NCBI GenBank assembly: GCA_036897485.1
Contig: JAYMTF010000017.1
Coordinates: 1 to 64,000 of the forward strand
Reading direction: 5' to 3'
DNA length: 64,000 bases
Origin: Pelargonium nanum
Lineage: Eukaryota; Streptophyta; Magnoliopsida; Geraniales; Geraniaceae
A model generated the notes under the pieces. The model saw nothing but the letters and a program-made list of their open reading frames with translations. It did not search any database and was not told the DNA's origin. Shown here piece by piece: positions 49,396 through 60,385 of the stretch (its first letter is position 1; every line of letters starts with the position of its first letter). The position numbers and the translations under genes were made by a program.

Positions 49396-49507
49396 GTTCG
49401 AGTGAGTAAGGCGTGGGAAATAGAGCCCGCGTAGTATTAGGTAGTTGGTTAGGTAACGGCTGACCAAGCCCATGATGCTTAGTTGATCTTTTTGGATGAT
49501 CAGCCAC
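49396..49507 (+). pseudogene. Fragment of mitochondrial small-subunit rRNA
   Basis: GAGTGAGTAAGGCGTGGGAA, then AGAGCCCGCGTAGTATTAGG, TAGTTGGTTAGGTAACGGCT, GACCAAGCCCATGATGCTTA and GGATGATCAGCCAC follow the plant mitochondrial 18S (rrn18) sequence of the 5' domain (E. coli numbering roughly 100-320), with only a few substitutions. About 60-80 bases normally present between GTGGGAA and AGAGCCC are absent, and the match stops abruptly after GCCAC. No rRNA context continues on either side. It is a mitochondrial rRNA pseudogene piece or, less likely, a module of a fragmented rRNA. Confidence 0.75.
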
Positions 49508-49590
49508 TCAAAATCAAGAGTTCTCTTAGTATATACCTTTCGTATGTGACCTAGAGCAAGGAAATCAAGACTAATGAGGTCTGTTTGTTC

Positions 49591-49765
49591 TTCTAAAGGG
49601 CTGGAATTCCCCTGCCAAAGAAGGTGAAAGCCCTGTAGCAAAGTGACGAGTGAAATAGAACTGAGGAAACTCGGAGTGAAATAGAAAGCTCTTTACCCAA
49701 AAATGGGGTCATACATAAATTCTAGGAACAGCGTGCTTAAGCCGTTAGGTGGAGGCCTAGTTCTT
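49591..49765 (+). pseudogene. Fragments of mitochondrial large-subunit rRNA
   Basis: AAGGTGAAAGCCCTGTAG, GAGGAAACTCGGAGTGAAATAG and GCTTAAGCCGTTAGGTGGAG resemble consecutive but not contiguous parts of domain I-II of plant mitochondrial 26S rRNA (rrn26). They are in the right order and strand, with intervening rRNA sequence missing or scrambled. It follows the small-subunit fragment by about 85 bp, which is not the natural gene arrangement. It is almost certainly a recombined remnant of rRNA genes located elsewhere in the genome. Confidence 0.6.
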
Positions 49766-49903
49766 CCTATTGCTAAATACTCGGGTTGGGGTTGGGATTG
49801 GATTTGAGTACTTCGTTCCTAGTTTGACAGGCTCTATGAGGATAGAGAATTTGGCACCAAAAACCGAAATACCTAGTTTTTTGTTCGATTTACAAAGCAA
49901 AAG

Positions 49904-49922
49904 CCGTTTTATCTAGCGCTTT
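49904..49922 (+). repeat. 19-bp direct repeat, copy 1
   Basis: CCGTTTTATCTAGCGCTTT, identical to the copy at 50042-50060. The 138-bp spacing places both just after the rRNA fragments. Confidence 0.8.
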
Positions 49923-50041
49923 GAGCTTTGTGTTTCTTCCAAGAATTAGGTGGAATACCGATGGTTTTTTTGTAAGGGAGAAAGCGGCCTCCCCTGCTAT
50001 ACAATATCCCTTTCTTTTCCCTTTCAATTACGAGGTACAAA

Positions 50042-50060
50042 CCGTTTTATCTAGCGCTTT
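50042..50060 (+). repeat. 19-bp direct repeat, copy 2
   Basis: Second exact copy of CCGTTTTATCTAGCGCTTT. Identical short repeats of this kind can seed recombination or mark a local duplication whose remainder has diverged. Confidence 0.8.
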
Positions 50061-50489
50061 TTGTATCATAACTTTCTTGATAATAATACCTGGAGCTTTA
50101 GTCTTTCTTACTTTTCTTATTCCTCTGTCCTTTATATATCTATCTATTTGTCTTACCTCTATGTGATGGGATACATCCTTGTTAAGGAAAGTTACAAATG
50201 CGGCACAAGCTCTTCAATTACCAAATTAGGAAACTCCCAAGTAAACTTGCCTAAGCCTTTCATTCCTAACTACAAAGAAAAACAAGGAATTAGTACTTAA
50301 CACCCTAGTTAAAGCTCTCGTTTGTACTAAGATTACAGAAGAGTAAGGTTAGTTATAGCTTGGATAGAACAGTCATACCTTATAACCACACCAGTTTCAT
50401 ACTTCCTTTCATACCTTTAATCAGACTTTAAAGTTGACTTCTTTACACCTATACCTGTAATCTTTGTAGCCCAACTCTTATTGACTTAC

Positions 50490-50580
50490 TTCCTTTCTTA
50501 AGAGCTGTACTTTAGCTATACCCGCTTTATTAGCTATACCTTTCTTAGAAGCTAGATACGAGATAGTACTCTTTAGAACC
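50490..50580 (-). repeat. Lysine-rich repeat family, copy
   Basis: The minus strand reads KKGIANKAGIAK, with the DNA unit GGTATAGCTAA occurring twice. Shares the GIA-x-K pattern with the tracts at 54, 54.7 and 63.5 kb. Confidence 0.5.
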
Positions 50581-51595
50581 CTTAAACAAGTAACAAGACT
50601 AACTAGTCAATCCCAGGCAGAAGCTTATAGGAAAGTCATTAAGAAGTCAATTAAAGCATACCTATTTATCGGAGGGTCTTTACCTTTGCTATTAGGGTTA
50701 CCTTTTTAAAAGACAAGGTAGAACTAGGGGGTAAGTTGTTTTCCTATTGTTGTTGCCAAGTGTTCTAGGACCTAAAGCTAATACTTCTGTAAGTAAGTTT
50801 CTGAAAAGCAAGTAAAGAAAGATAGGGAATTTGAAAAGGGAGGATTCAAACTAAGTTTCTATTTTTAAGGTAAGTCCTAAAGAAAGTCTAGCTGTTTTAA
50901 AGGTTCTAACAATTCAGGAACAGGTTCAAATAATGCAAATAATGCGGGGGAAAAAGGATACTAAGCATAGGGTTTTACAAGAGAAAATAGACTTTCGAGG
51001 GTACTTTTACTGGACTTTACGGGCGTTTAAGAATCTAGTTCTAAGGTAAGCAAGTCAGTAAGCAGTAGAAGGGGTATTTCAATATTTAAAGGAATTCTAA
51101 ACAAGTCAAGGATTCAAAGAATTTGAAATAAGAAAGGTTTTTCTAGTTCCACCTTACACTTAATAAAGAGAGTTGTTTTTGTGTTCCTGTGTTTCCGGTT
51201 TTCCTCTTTCAGATAGTAATAATACAGATGTTACGGATATAGGAGTTGTCTGTTCCTCTGTTTCTGGTAAGGACAAGATAGTGCGTAGAAAAGCTTGTTT
51301 TCTTCTCTTTCTTAGCCAGTTTTTGGGGGTTTTCACAAGGGATGATTAAAGTTTATAGTAACTCCCCTTTCTTCAGTGTAGGATGAAAGGCTCGCAAGAG
51401 AGTTATTATAGGTATTTAGAAAGGTATATATCTCTGAGGATAAGGTATAGGATAGGGCATAAGAATCCTAATAAAGCTACAGGTAATATAAAACCTAGGT
51501 ATAATACTAGTCAAGAGGTATTCTAAAATTGACTTTATTTTTGGAAAGTGTCAAAAAGAATGAGTTTTCACAGTTATGCAAAATAGAATCTTTCA

Positions 51596-51766
51596 TTTTC
51601 TTTGAGGTCTCTCTACAATGAAAAAGTCATGAATGAACTTTTCCAGCTATACGAAATAAGAAATTCTTGAAAAATGGGACCCAAAAAGGACCCCTTCTAG
51701 AGGAGAGTGCCCTTTTTTTCGTGTTCAATTTTTGACTACGAGAAAATGAATAAGACCTCTTTTGTT
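51596..51766 (+). repeat. Composite repeat block A1
   Basis: Begins TTTCTTTGAGGTCTCTCTAC and ends GAAAATGAATAAGACCT. Pairs with 53136-53373: CTCTCTACAA, GAATGAACTTT, CAGCTATA, GTGTTCAATTTT, GACTACG and AAAATGAATAAGACCT occur in the same order in both, with substitutions and small length changes. Confidence 0.7.
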
Positions 51767-52353
51767 AGTAGAGCTGACTCCCCTTTTTGAAAAAAGTAAG
51801 CCGGCAATAACTGTAAAAACAATAAAACTACGTTTGTTAACTTATTATCAAGGTCAAATTAAATAGGAAAGGCTTCGGCGGAGTCTCTAATCAGAGAAGG
51901 TTAAAGCAGCTAAGTAGCTAGGCTCGGATTTTGAGTTGTATAGTCTAGAAAGGATAAACTTTCCCTTGATATTACAGTCTTAAACAGCATACGGAGGAAC
52001 TAAAAGTGGAAATTTATTAGTTATTAGAGTTACAAGTTTTTATAAGGAACTCTAGGTAGGAAGGGCGGCATAGACTCTTAATTCTAGAAGTTAGTAATAC
52101 AGGTAAATAAAGGCAGAGGTTGAAGAGCCCCGACAATTAGGAATAAAAGAACTGAAGCTAAAGCAATGAATTTCCGTAATGAACTAAAGTGAAAGCCTAC
52201 TTTTTTCTTTACCATAGATTTCTATTTATAATATATCGGGGTCTTCTTTGTCTTAGTCTTCTGACTTATTAGTAGGATAGGAGATAGGAGTATATATGTC
52301 TTGTCTTACTCTTTCTATTGTATAGTGTAATAGATAGTCTTAGATAGTATATA

Positions 52354-52379
52354 GAGGCAAGCTTGCTTGTCTATTGTGA
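52354..52379. repeat. GCAAGCTTGC palindrome, copy 1
   Basis: GAGGCAAGCTTGCTTG followed by TCTATTGTGA. The same flank follows copy 4 at 55043-55070. Confidence 0.8.
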
Positions 52380-52860
52380 GAGATAATAGAGATAGGTAAG
52401 ACATACATTTTAGTATTAGTAAGTTCCCTAATAGTAAGAGTCCTGGAGTAGTTCCTAATAGTAATAGGTAGTTTAAGAGTGTTGCTTTAATTCCTCTTTG
52501 AGTAGGTCTGTTCATTATAATACAGTCAATTTAAGAAATAAAGGGTTTAGCTTAAGTTAGTATGTAATGACTTGAGTATAGGACCCTTTTCCTATGTAGT
52601 GTCGATTCAAATCAAATAATAAGTGTGTGTAAATACATAAGCAAGGTAAATTAGAATTTCTTATTATTAGGATTTCCAGCAAATTAAGTCAATCGGGTAG
52701 CTCTAACAAGTTAACCTGGCAATTTGAGTAACATATTTTTTCTTTAAGTTTGGGTATTAGGAGAGCTTAAGGACCTGTAAACAAGCTAAAGCTAAAGCCC
52801 TCCTCTTCTCTTCGTTCAGCCAAGATAAACCTTGCCTTGTGACTTACTACTTTAACTGGA

Positions 52861-52877
52861 AAGGCAAGCTTGCTTGT
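52861..52877. repeat. GCAAGCTTGC palindrome, copy 2
   Basis: AAGGCAAGCTTGCTTGT; the perfect palindromic core is GCAAGCTTGC. Confidence 0.8.
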
Positions 52878-53135
52878 TCCAAACAACTAGGAGATCCAAG
52901 ATAAATCTTGCCTAAACAAGCTACAAGTAAGTACAAGGAAGAATTACTCAATTACCAAAGGGAATACAAGATCAAAATCCTAAGAAATAGAGTACAAACT
53001 AGTAATATGTACTTAAACTAAAGGGGTAGCTATCTTACTAATAGGAAAACCTTAAGGTCAATTTATTTACAACATAAATCTCTGTTAGTTTTAGGTCTTA
53101 GTTCTTAGGAATAATGACTAATAAACCCTAAGGTC

Positions 53136-53373
53136 AATTTCTTTGAAGTCTCTCTACAAGGGAAAAGTACAGAATGAACTTTCACTACTATATAAAATAG
53201 AAAATGTCTTTTTGTTTCAGCCTCTCTACAAGGGAAAAGTCGTGCATGAGATTTTGCAGCTATATGAAACATGACTTTTCTCATAAAACAGGAAAGACTT
53301 TCTAACCCTTACGTAGGGAAGTGCTGGATTTTGTGTGTTCAATTTTCGACTACGGTAAAATGAATAAGACCTA
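53136..53373 (+). repeat. Composite repeat block A2
   Basis: Partner of 51596-51766. Inside it the CTCTCTACAAGGGAAAAGT unit with a following AGCTATATGAAA-type end occurs twice (about 53149 and 53222), so the block itself contains a short internal duplication. Confidence 0.7.
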
Positions 53374-53460
53374 ATTTAGCTAAGGAGCAGCCTAAAATTA
53401 CAGAAAAAGTAGGCAGCGTTTAGCTGAGAAATGAATAAAAAGCTTTTTCCCTTCTAGATA

Positions 53461-53562
53461 CGTTTCAGAAATGAACAACTTTTTAATTTCCCGGGATTTT
53501 TGTCCTCAAATGAATTTCTCCTAGGGAAGCCCGATCAAAAATGCATCAAAAGTAAGACTTTG
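53461..53562 (+). repeat. Composite repeat block B1
   Basis: CGTTTCAGAAATGAACAACT, TTTTAATTT, TTTTTGTCCTCAA, AGGGAAGCCCGATC and AAAAGTA occur in the same order as in 55471-55569, with scattered substitutions. Confidence 0.7.
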
Positions 53563-53921
53563 ACAGCTATATGAGACTCAATTTTTCTTTTTTTGAAATG
53601 TCTTCTCTTCCTAAAAACGTGTTTATAACTTTTCCGTATAAGGGCGTCCTAACTTTTAGCAAAATCAAACACAAGCTTACACCACTCCTTTTCAGTTCCT
53701 TCAAAGCTATTACTATAACCTCCTCACTCTGTTCCGAGCTATTACCAAACTGCATTTGCCTTCAGATCCAAGACTAGCTTGCCTCTTCACTTTGTTCAGC
53801 TAAACGCTGCCTTCTACAAAATTAAGTTTTCTATTTCATATATAGTAAAGAAAGACTTTTTGTGCAGCTTACTCTTATTGACCCCTGTACCTTTATTTAG
53901 AACTAAACCCTTCTCCAGAGC

Positions 53922-54152
53922 CTAACCCTTAGTCTTATTCTGTCTTTTATGCTTACTTCCTTTCATACCCCTATCCACCGTACCTTGTTTCTTATTCGTA
54001 GCTATATTCTTAGTCTGTATCTTATGCCTGCCTAACCTCTTAGCTATAATACCTGTAGCTTTCTTCTGAGCTATACCTTTGTTCTGTGTCTTCATAGCTG
54101 CTATACCTACATCTATCTTATAACCTGTCTTAGCAGTCCTCCAATGTTCCAT
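53922..54152 (-). repeat. Lysine-rich coding-like repeat tract
   Basis: A 76-codon minus-strand frame whose translation contains VGIAAMKTQNKGIAQKKATG, then IIAKRLGRHKIQTKNIA: short imperfect repeats of GIA-x-K with Lys, Thr and Gln. It resembles the tracts at 54612-54812, 63430-63600 and 50490-50580. No known family. It could be a decayed family of basic repeat proteins or a non-coding repeat that happens to stay open. Confidence 0.45.
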
Positions 54153-54611
54153 TGCCTCCTAAATTATACATTAAAAAGTCAATACTTTCAAAAAACTAGC
54201 TTCTCCAAAGGATTTAAGGAGTCCCCTTACTCAGTTACTTAGTCTCATTCCATCTTGTTCGGTAAAAACCCTTACTTTATAGCCACTTCCTTCTTATTTC
54301 TTATTCTGCTTACCTTATTCGTACTCTTACTTGCTGTCTTATGGGTCCTTGCTTTCCTAGTCTTGAGACTTTTGTTAGTCTTATTAGCTGCTACACCTAA
54401 ACCTTTCTTCAGAAATAGACCCTTCTTTTGAGCCCTTAGAGCTCTATTAGGTTTCCTGGCGTCCCTCTAATACCTAGACCTAGAGCTATACCTAACTTGC
54501 AGTCACCTTTGGATTCCTTTGTTTAGATCTGCAACTTAGGAACACCCTTTTTAATACTTCGTTGTGACTTACTAACTAGAACTTCAATTTCCTTTTTAAC
54601 TAGAAACTCTT

Positions 54612-54812
54612 CTAAGTAAGAAATAACAAACGCTTACACTCTCTCAACGGTTTCTCTCGTATCCATACTGCTGCTTTTGTAGCTATACTCTGTATCACTA
54701 TCTTACTCATCTCAGCCTTCTTAGTAATCTTTGTAGCTATACCTGTACTTTTCTTCTGTATTCCCTTTAAAATAGAGTACAAAAAGCAGGGAACAAAAAG
54801 AGTACACAACAT
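54612..54812 (-). repeat. Lysine-rich coding-like repeat tract
   Basis: A 66-codon minus-strand frame with KKSTGIATKITKKAEMSK and VIQSIATKAAVW, again the (T)GIA-x-K pattern. No start or ribosome signal is distinctive. Confidence 0.45.
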
Positions 54813-54878
54813 CCTCCTAACATCTCTTTTCTACCTTACTGTCCTAGACCCAGATACTCCTAAAACAAGCAGAACATT

Positions 54879-54895
54879 AGGCAAGCTTGCTTGTC
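54879..54895. repeat. GCAAGCTTGC palindrome, copy 3
   Basis: AGGCAAGCTTGCTTGTC. Within 170 bp of copy 4. Confidence 0.8.
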
Positions 54896-55042
54896 TTGGG
54901 CTACCGCGCCTTTTAAAGCTAATTTACTTACGAACTAGGGAAGATAGCTGTTGGTTATTAATTGTATTAGATAGTATTGGTATAGTCTTAATAGTTCTAT
55001 TCTATGTAAGGTGTATTCCTCTTGTTAATTGTTACTTCTACA

Positions 55043-55070
55043 GAGAGGCAAGCTTGCTTGTCTATTGTGA
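55043..55070. repeat. GCAAGCTTGC palindrome, copy 4
   Basis: GAGAGGCAAGCTTGCTTG followed by TCTATTGTGA, the same flank as copy 1, and preceded like copy 1 by TAGATAGT/TAATAGT-rich sequence. Copies 1 and 4 therefore belong to a longer shared unit. Confidence 0.8.
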
Positions 55071-55470
55071 TAGTAGTCTAGGGGTAAGTGTTCTACCCGA
55101 CTGTAGGCATCCGAAGACAAGAAAGTAGTTTAGTCAATCACAAATGTAGTTAGGATACTCTGACAATTCCTAGATTATCTACTTTTATCTTTCATATCAG
55201 CGAAACAAGTTCCCCTAGCCTGTCCCATATTTCTCCTTAATTTAGTAAGAGATTTCCTAGACTTTAAGACTCTAATTACAAACTGAAAGGGAATGAAAGT
55301 AATATTATACCAGACTTTCTATATTTAGAAACTTAAAAACTGAAATTAGAAAATAGAAGGCAGGCCGTTAGGTTTGTTCATTCCTTACTCTTCAATCTTG
55401 AATTCCCAAATTAGAAAGTAGGACGCATATAACTGTAAAATCAATCAAACCTAAAATCCCTTCTGTGGAC

Positions 55471-55569
55471 CTGTTTCGAAATGAACAAGTTTTTAATTTA
55501 GCGTGTTTTTCGTCCTCAATCCAATCTTAAGAGGAGAGGCCCAATCCAAAATTGTGTAAAAAGTATTGA
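55471..55569 (+). repeat. Composite repeat block B2
   Basis: Partner of 53461-53562, beginning CTGTTTCGAAATGAACAAGT and ending GTGTAAAAAGTA. Confidence 0.7.
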
Positions 55570-55784
55570 TTTTGCATATAAGGGCGGACTACCTTTTTAC
55601 TAAATTGGATCGAGCTTACTTAGGGAAAACGGGTCCTATTCATTTCACAGCTATGCCAGACTCAATCAAGTTTGATTCATTTCTCATATAAGGGCAGGTC
55701 AATCAAAAGAAGGCGCCTGTGTGGTGTGTGAGTTCTCTCCTATAGCCTATTATAGCCGATAGAGAAACGGGTAAGACCAGCATC

Positions 55785-55809
55785 AAGGCAAGCTTGCTTT
55801 CTACTGTGA
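55785..55809. repeat. GCAAGCTTGC palindrome, copy 5
   Basis: AAGGCAAGCTTGCTT followed by TCTACTGTGA, close to the flank of copies 1 and 4. Confidence 0.75.
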
Positions 55810-56099
55810 AATCCCTTCTTTATCTTTATATATAAAAGTAGAACCTAATTGACTTGCTCCTAAATAACTCGTACAAATGAAACTAACAAGGAAATCCGAT
55901 GCCCTATATTTCTTTTATCTTAGATCAGGAGCTGAAGAATGACTAGTTCTGAAAAGGAGTATTAGCTGCCAAACCAAGTAAAGAGGTACCCTTTTTCTAT
56001 CCTTTTGTTGCTAAATCACTAAATAAAACTCCTTGACTTAGGGTCTTTTCAACTGACAAAGTTTAGACTTCTTGGCTTTATCCGAGAGCTAAAGCTCAC

Positions 56100-56217
56100 C
56101 TCTGACTTTAATACTACCTAGCTGCTTCAACTAAGAAATTCTGGAGTAAGGGGTACTTTATAGATGTTATACATTTTAGAGTTTCCAAAAGACTGAAGAG
56201 AAGGCAAGCTTGCTTAA
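56100..56217 (+). repeat. Diverged dispersed repeat ending in palindrome copy 6
   Basis: CTCTGACTTTAATACTACCT, AGCTGCTTCAACTAA, TACATTTTAGA and TTTCCAAAAGACTGAAGA line up in order with 63886-63997. The block ends in AAGGCAAGCTTGCTT (56201-56217). Confidence 0.6.
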
Positions 56218-56700
56218 ATCGAATAATGGCAAAGTTATTGTCTAGGCGTGCTTAAACTGAAATACAAGAGTTAGGCAAACGCTTGTGTTTGTATAAGATA
56301 AATCTTACCTTTCTTTCTTGGCCCTGTTAAGATAAGAAGTGAGGCTGCTGTAAAGCAGATTCCCCCCTTTTAGAGTTATTCCTATAATTCCTGTTCTAAT
56401 TATAGAGGAGCTAGAACGTAAGAGCAAGTAGCAGAGACTCCCCATCTTATTCCTTATTCCCTGGCATTTATCCTATCCAAGTAATAAAACAAGTTTGATT
56501 ACCTTTTTATCTTTATAATTCCTAAGGATTTCCCTTTTTATAGATATTCTTTCTTCCCAATTCTACACAATACAAGGTAAATCTCTTGCCTTTATTAGAA
56601 TTATTCCTATTATTCCGTATTCCAGAAATTGCTTACCTACTTTATTCTATCCAGCTAACCGCTGCCTTGTTAACTAGACTTATAAAGGGACAAAACACTG

Positions 56701-57463
56701 ACTTTAGCTCAATAGGTTTTAGCGGAAACGAATTACTTCATTACTGTCCGAAAAGGAATATGAAACCCTGTAAATTAGAGAATTAAGTACAGTGATCCTA
56801 CTGTCGAGATTTTGTCCTTATTTATCAGTAACGCCTTTTTGGTAACTTATTTTTTGAAAGTGTAAGAATTATACTGCGATGTCCATTTAGAGGATAAAGG
56901 GACCTCCACTTTTCGCGACTCCTCGCCTTCTTTACTTGATAGGAATTAATTTAATGAAAGCCCTTACTTAAACTATGGTTAAAAATGACCTGACTGCTCT
57001 GTTGTTTACATCTATTTTGAACTCGGGGGCTCCTAGACAGTTTGTTTAAGCAGTAAGTCAAAAGGTCAAATTTAATTTGAGAGTAGTTTAGTTATCCCCA
57101 AATTAAGTACTAAATTCCTAAATACTCTAAATACTAAATAATACAGGGTATTTGAAATCCAGAGGTAGTAATAATATCTTAGGAGTAACCAGGAGCCCAA
57201 TGAACTATAAACCTACCTTTCTTAAGGGCTTTGGTAAGGAACCCTTTTTGTGAACTGGCACTTCTGAAACTCCTATAAGTTCTAAATATCTGACATCTTT
57301 TTTTAATTCCATTAAGTATAGGGGAGTCTCGATAGGGCCGGGGCCCTACTGTAATTGGGGATAAGAAAAATAGACGTATTCACGGGGTTCTTGTATTGTA
57401 TAATTTGGCTATTGTACTACAGTATTTAAACTAGTTATTATTATAATATATTTCTTAAAAGGA
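56701..57463. other. Spacer before trnW
   Basis: No gene is recognised. AT-rich, without clear copies of the neighbouring repeat blocks. Confidence 0.5.
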
Positions 57464-57536
57464 GCGCTTTTAGTTCAGCTTGGTAGAACGCGGGTATCCA
57501 AAACCCGGGCCGTAGGTTCAAGTCGTACAGAGCACG
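57464..57536 (+). tRNA. trnW(CCA): tRNA-Trp (CCA)
   Basis: A 73-nt cloverleaf very close to plant organellar trnW. The acceptor GCGCTTT pairs with AGAGCAC in six of seven positions (one C-A, one G-U). The D-arm is GTTC...GAAC, the anticodon stem CGGGT/ACCCG is perfect, and anticodon CCA lies at 57498-57500 in the loop ATCCAAA. The T-arm GTAGG-TTCAAGT-CGTAC has one G-G mismatch, discriminator G. The C-A pair could be repaired by C-to-U editing; the G-G pair could not. Probably functional. Truncated relatives lie at 6092-6131 and 28580-28626. Confidence 0.88.
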
Positions 57537-60385
57537 ATTCACTTCCGCGTAGATTTAAATCTAAGGTATGTTTGATATACCCTATATAAGCCGGGACCCA
57601 CCATATTTTATAACTCTTAATTATACGTAAAAATGAAACCTTTAAATCGGACTTAGATTAAAGTAATAAGTTCATATGCTCAATAAATGGAACTTGGGTG
57701 TTCGGGTATAAGTAAGAAAGAGTTTTGAAAGAGTCTCATATTCCTAAAGCGATATGTTGGAATGCGAGATAGTGTCTGAGTAGCTGGAATAAATACTAAA
57801 AGCTGTATTCTTCTTTTTCATTTAAAAATCCTGCAAAATTGTGATCTTAGCCTAAAATTCTAGAGTACAAAAATCTCTTGTCAATAAAAGTTGAAATACA
57901 ATTAGTACAAATATGAACTATCATCGAATAAAGTAACAAATTTCGAGAATAACCGATAGACATCCTGTTTTATCTAAATAAATATTTTTTTGTTTTATCA
58001 TTAGATGTTGGCTGCAGTTCGCCCACTTTTAGCAATAGAATTCCTGGTGAATTGGCTTTACTACTCACTTTGATCGAAGAAATAGCTATTCTATAATTTA
58101 GGTATGGACTGAATGCCTTTCGAATAACTAACCCTGGAAGAATGCCCCCCCTAAATAAAAACCCTATATAATATGCATACGAGAGTTCGTATAGAGCACT
58201 AAATAGTCAAGATATTTTCCCTGTTATACCAACAAAGTATACGTGTTGGGTAGTTTTCCTGACAAAGTCAAAGGCGGAGTGCTTTATATAACACGAGAGT
58301 AGAGCTATCTTATATGTATTCATTCCTAAGCAAAAAGTATGTTCTTTTTGTTACAAGAGATTTGAGTTTTTGGTCGCAACTTATTAAATACCAAGTCAGG
58401 GTTGCCTGATGAGGGATTCCTGGTTAAACTTATTTTCTTTTTAGGGCTAACCTTGGTAGATAGAGTTTTGTTCCTTTTATATTCAAGCGTAAGCTTATTA
58501 TGCAATATCATATCGTTATGCTTTTCTTCATCAAAAGAAAATGCTATGTTGTTTTTTTTAAGGCAGTGCCTTTAATCGAGAAGGGGCGTATTAAACAGGG
58601 ATTAATATCACGCACTTAGCTATCGAAGCCCTTGTAGAGGAGTTCCTAGTATACTGGCTCTGAAAGTGTTGGGAATATACAGATAAAATTAACGAAGGGG
58701 CAGGTGTCCTATTATCTCTCAAATAAATAGAATTCGCTAGAATTAAGAGTTCGCACTTGAGACTGAAAAAATATAAAGAGAAAATTGGTAAGATAATTTT
58801 GAGATCGAACAGAGATAACACTCATATTGATTGATGAATGTCAACCTATGTAATAAGCTATGCTGGAATATGACGCCGTTAGAACAAGAAATAAAAGCTC
58901 TTTAGTAATTCTCTCTATCCTAGATCTAATCTAAAAAAATGTTATATTGACTATAAATTTCCAGAGTTAAAAAGGAATGCCAAGTACCCGGGTTCCCGTA
59001 AAAGAGCGAGTCATTGATCAGGGATTGCTTTGTTGAATATCCGAAATCTCATAAATAGACCAATTCCTCACTATAAAGAGTACCGATTTAGTTCTCTTAT
59101 TTCTCGGGGTTATAGAATTAGATTCTCAAGAGGGACTTCTTTCCAGTTAATTTTTAGTATTTGCGAGGACCTCCTATGTATTAAAATTTTATAAGTTTTT
59201 GGGTAATTTAAAAACCGATTGTACGGCCTTTTTCGTGCGTTTTCATGGACTTTTACTTCCACTGACCTAGAGCTTTTGAGATTCTAAAAAAATAGTGGGA
59301 TATACTTGTATAGAGTTCGTAAATAAGAGGACCATCATATCTAAAGGTGCTTCAGTTTTTAGTTAAAGTTTTGGTTTTTATTTGTGGGATAAAGACCCCT
59401 ACCCTTTTCTGATTATCTCAGAGGAAGAATTTGTAACTTTATAGAATATAGAATAATTCTGAAACTGCTAAACCGCTTGTTATATTTTTGCATACAGGGT
59501 GCCTTTTATAATAATTTTTACTACTTGTAAAAGTATAGAATATCCTTTGATTTGGCCTGCAAGGTAAGTACCTTGTTTTAGTGAAAAACAAGTATAAATT
59601 AGAAAAAAGTTTAACCAGGAATGAAGAGTCTCGGTATTTAGTAATATAATTTTTCCGAATTTAAAATCTGGAATAAGCGCAAGAGACGGGAGTGTGCAGC
59701 TCTAACCTAGGAGTTGCTCTATTTAGTTTAGTAATTTAGGATTTATATTATACAGAGAAATTAGTGTTAAACCAATAACTTAGAAATCTACAAATTGTTC
59801 TTACTCCCAGATAAAGAGAACCGCCAATCCTCTTTTAAGATAAGGGAGTTGCATTTAAATATACCCTAATATATTGCTATTATTTTGTTATAGACTAAAT
59901 TAACAAGGTTTTCTACTTTATAATAAACTAAAAAAACTGAGTCGGGGAGAACTTTATATATATTGAAAGCCAACCAAGCTCTCTTTGAAAAAAGCAGTTC
60001 TTACTTAACTTAGAATTAAAATCCTATGAAGAGCATACATTTGCGTACTACTATTTAGGATTTCCCCACTAAATTTAAAATTAATACAAGCAACTTAAGG
60101 ACTTTCGCTGGGATTACACAATGATCAAAGAAGCGCCTTGTTCCTTATTTGTTAAAGAAGCGGTCTTACAGGTCTGATAGAGAGTCAGTTCTTCTTAAAG
60201 ATTTTCTCTAATGGACGAAGTTGTATCTAAAAATTATTACTTAATTTTTGTCGTAAGTTAATAAAAAGGGTAAACTAAATAAAAAGCTGGTATTTTTAAT
60301 TACTTAGATAGAGAATAGATTTAGAAATGGATTCATATCTTCTTGTAAACTCTAGTTATAGTAAGTATTGACAGTTTGTAGAGTC
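57537..60385. other. AT-rich spacer, nothing recognised
   Basis: Only short frames on the minus strand (58326-58511 and 58591-58821), with no motif. No RNA gene was seen. Confidence 0.5.

Larger units (their letters stand above)
50300..56700. repeat. Repeat-rich domain (composite dispersed repeats)
   Basis: This 6.4-kb stretch is made largely of diverged repeats. They include a 14-bp palindromic core in six copies, paired blocks such as 51596-51766 with 53136-53373 and 53461-53562 with 55471-55569, lysine-rich coding-like tracts, and recurring GCTAAACGCTGCCTT-type words. No conventional gene is recognised. Open frames at 53922-54152 and 54612-54812 (minus) come from the lysine-rich tracts. 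Similar material reappears at 3.1-4.4 kb and 62.9-64 kb, so the family is dispersed in this genome. Confidence 0.65.

Noticed and set aside
49090-49641. Three overlapping minus-strand frames
   Set aside because: They overlap rRNA-derived sequence on the plus strand and each other; structural-RNA sequence often leaves such open shadows.
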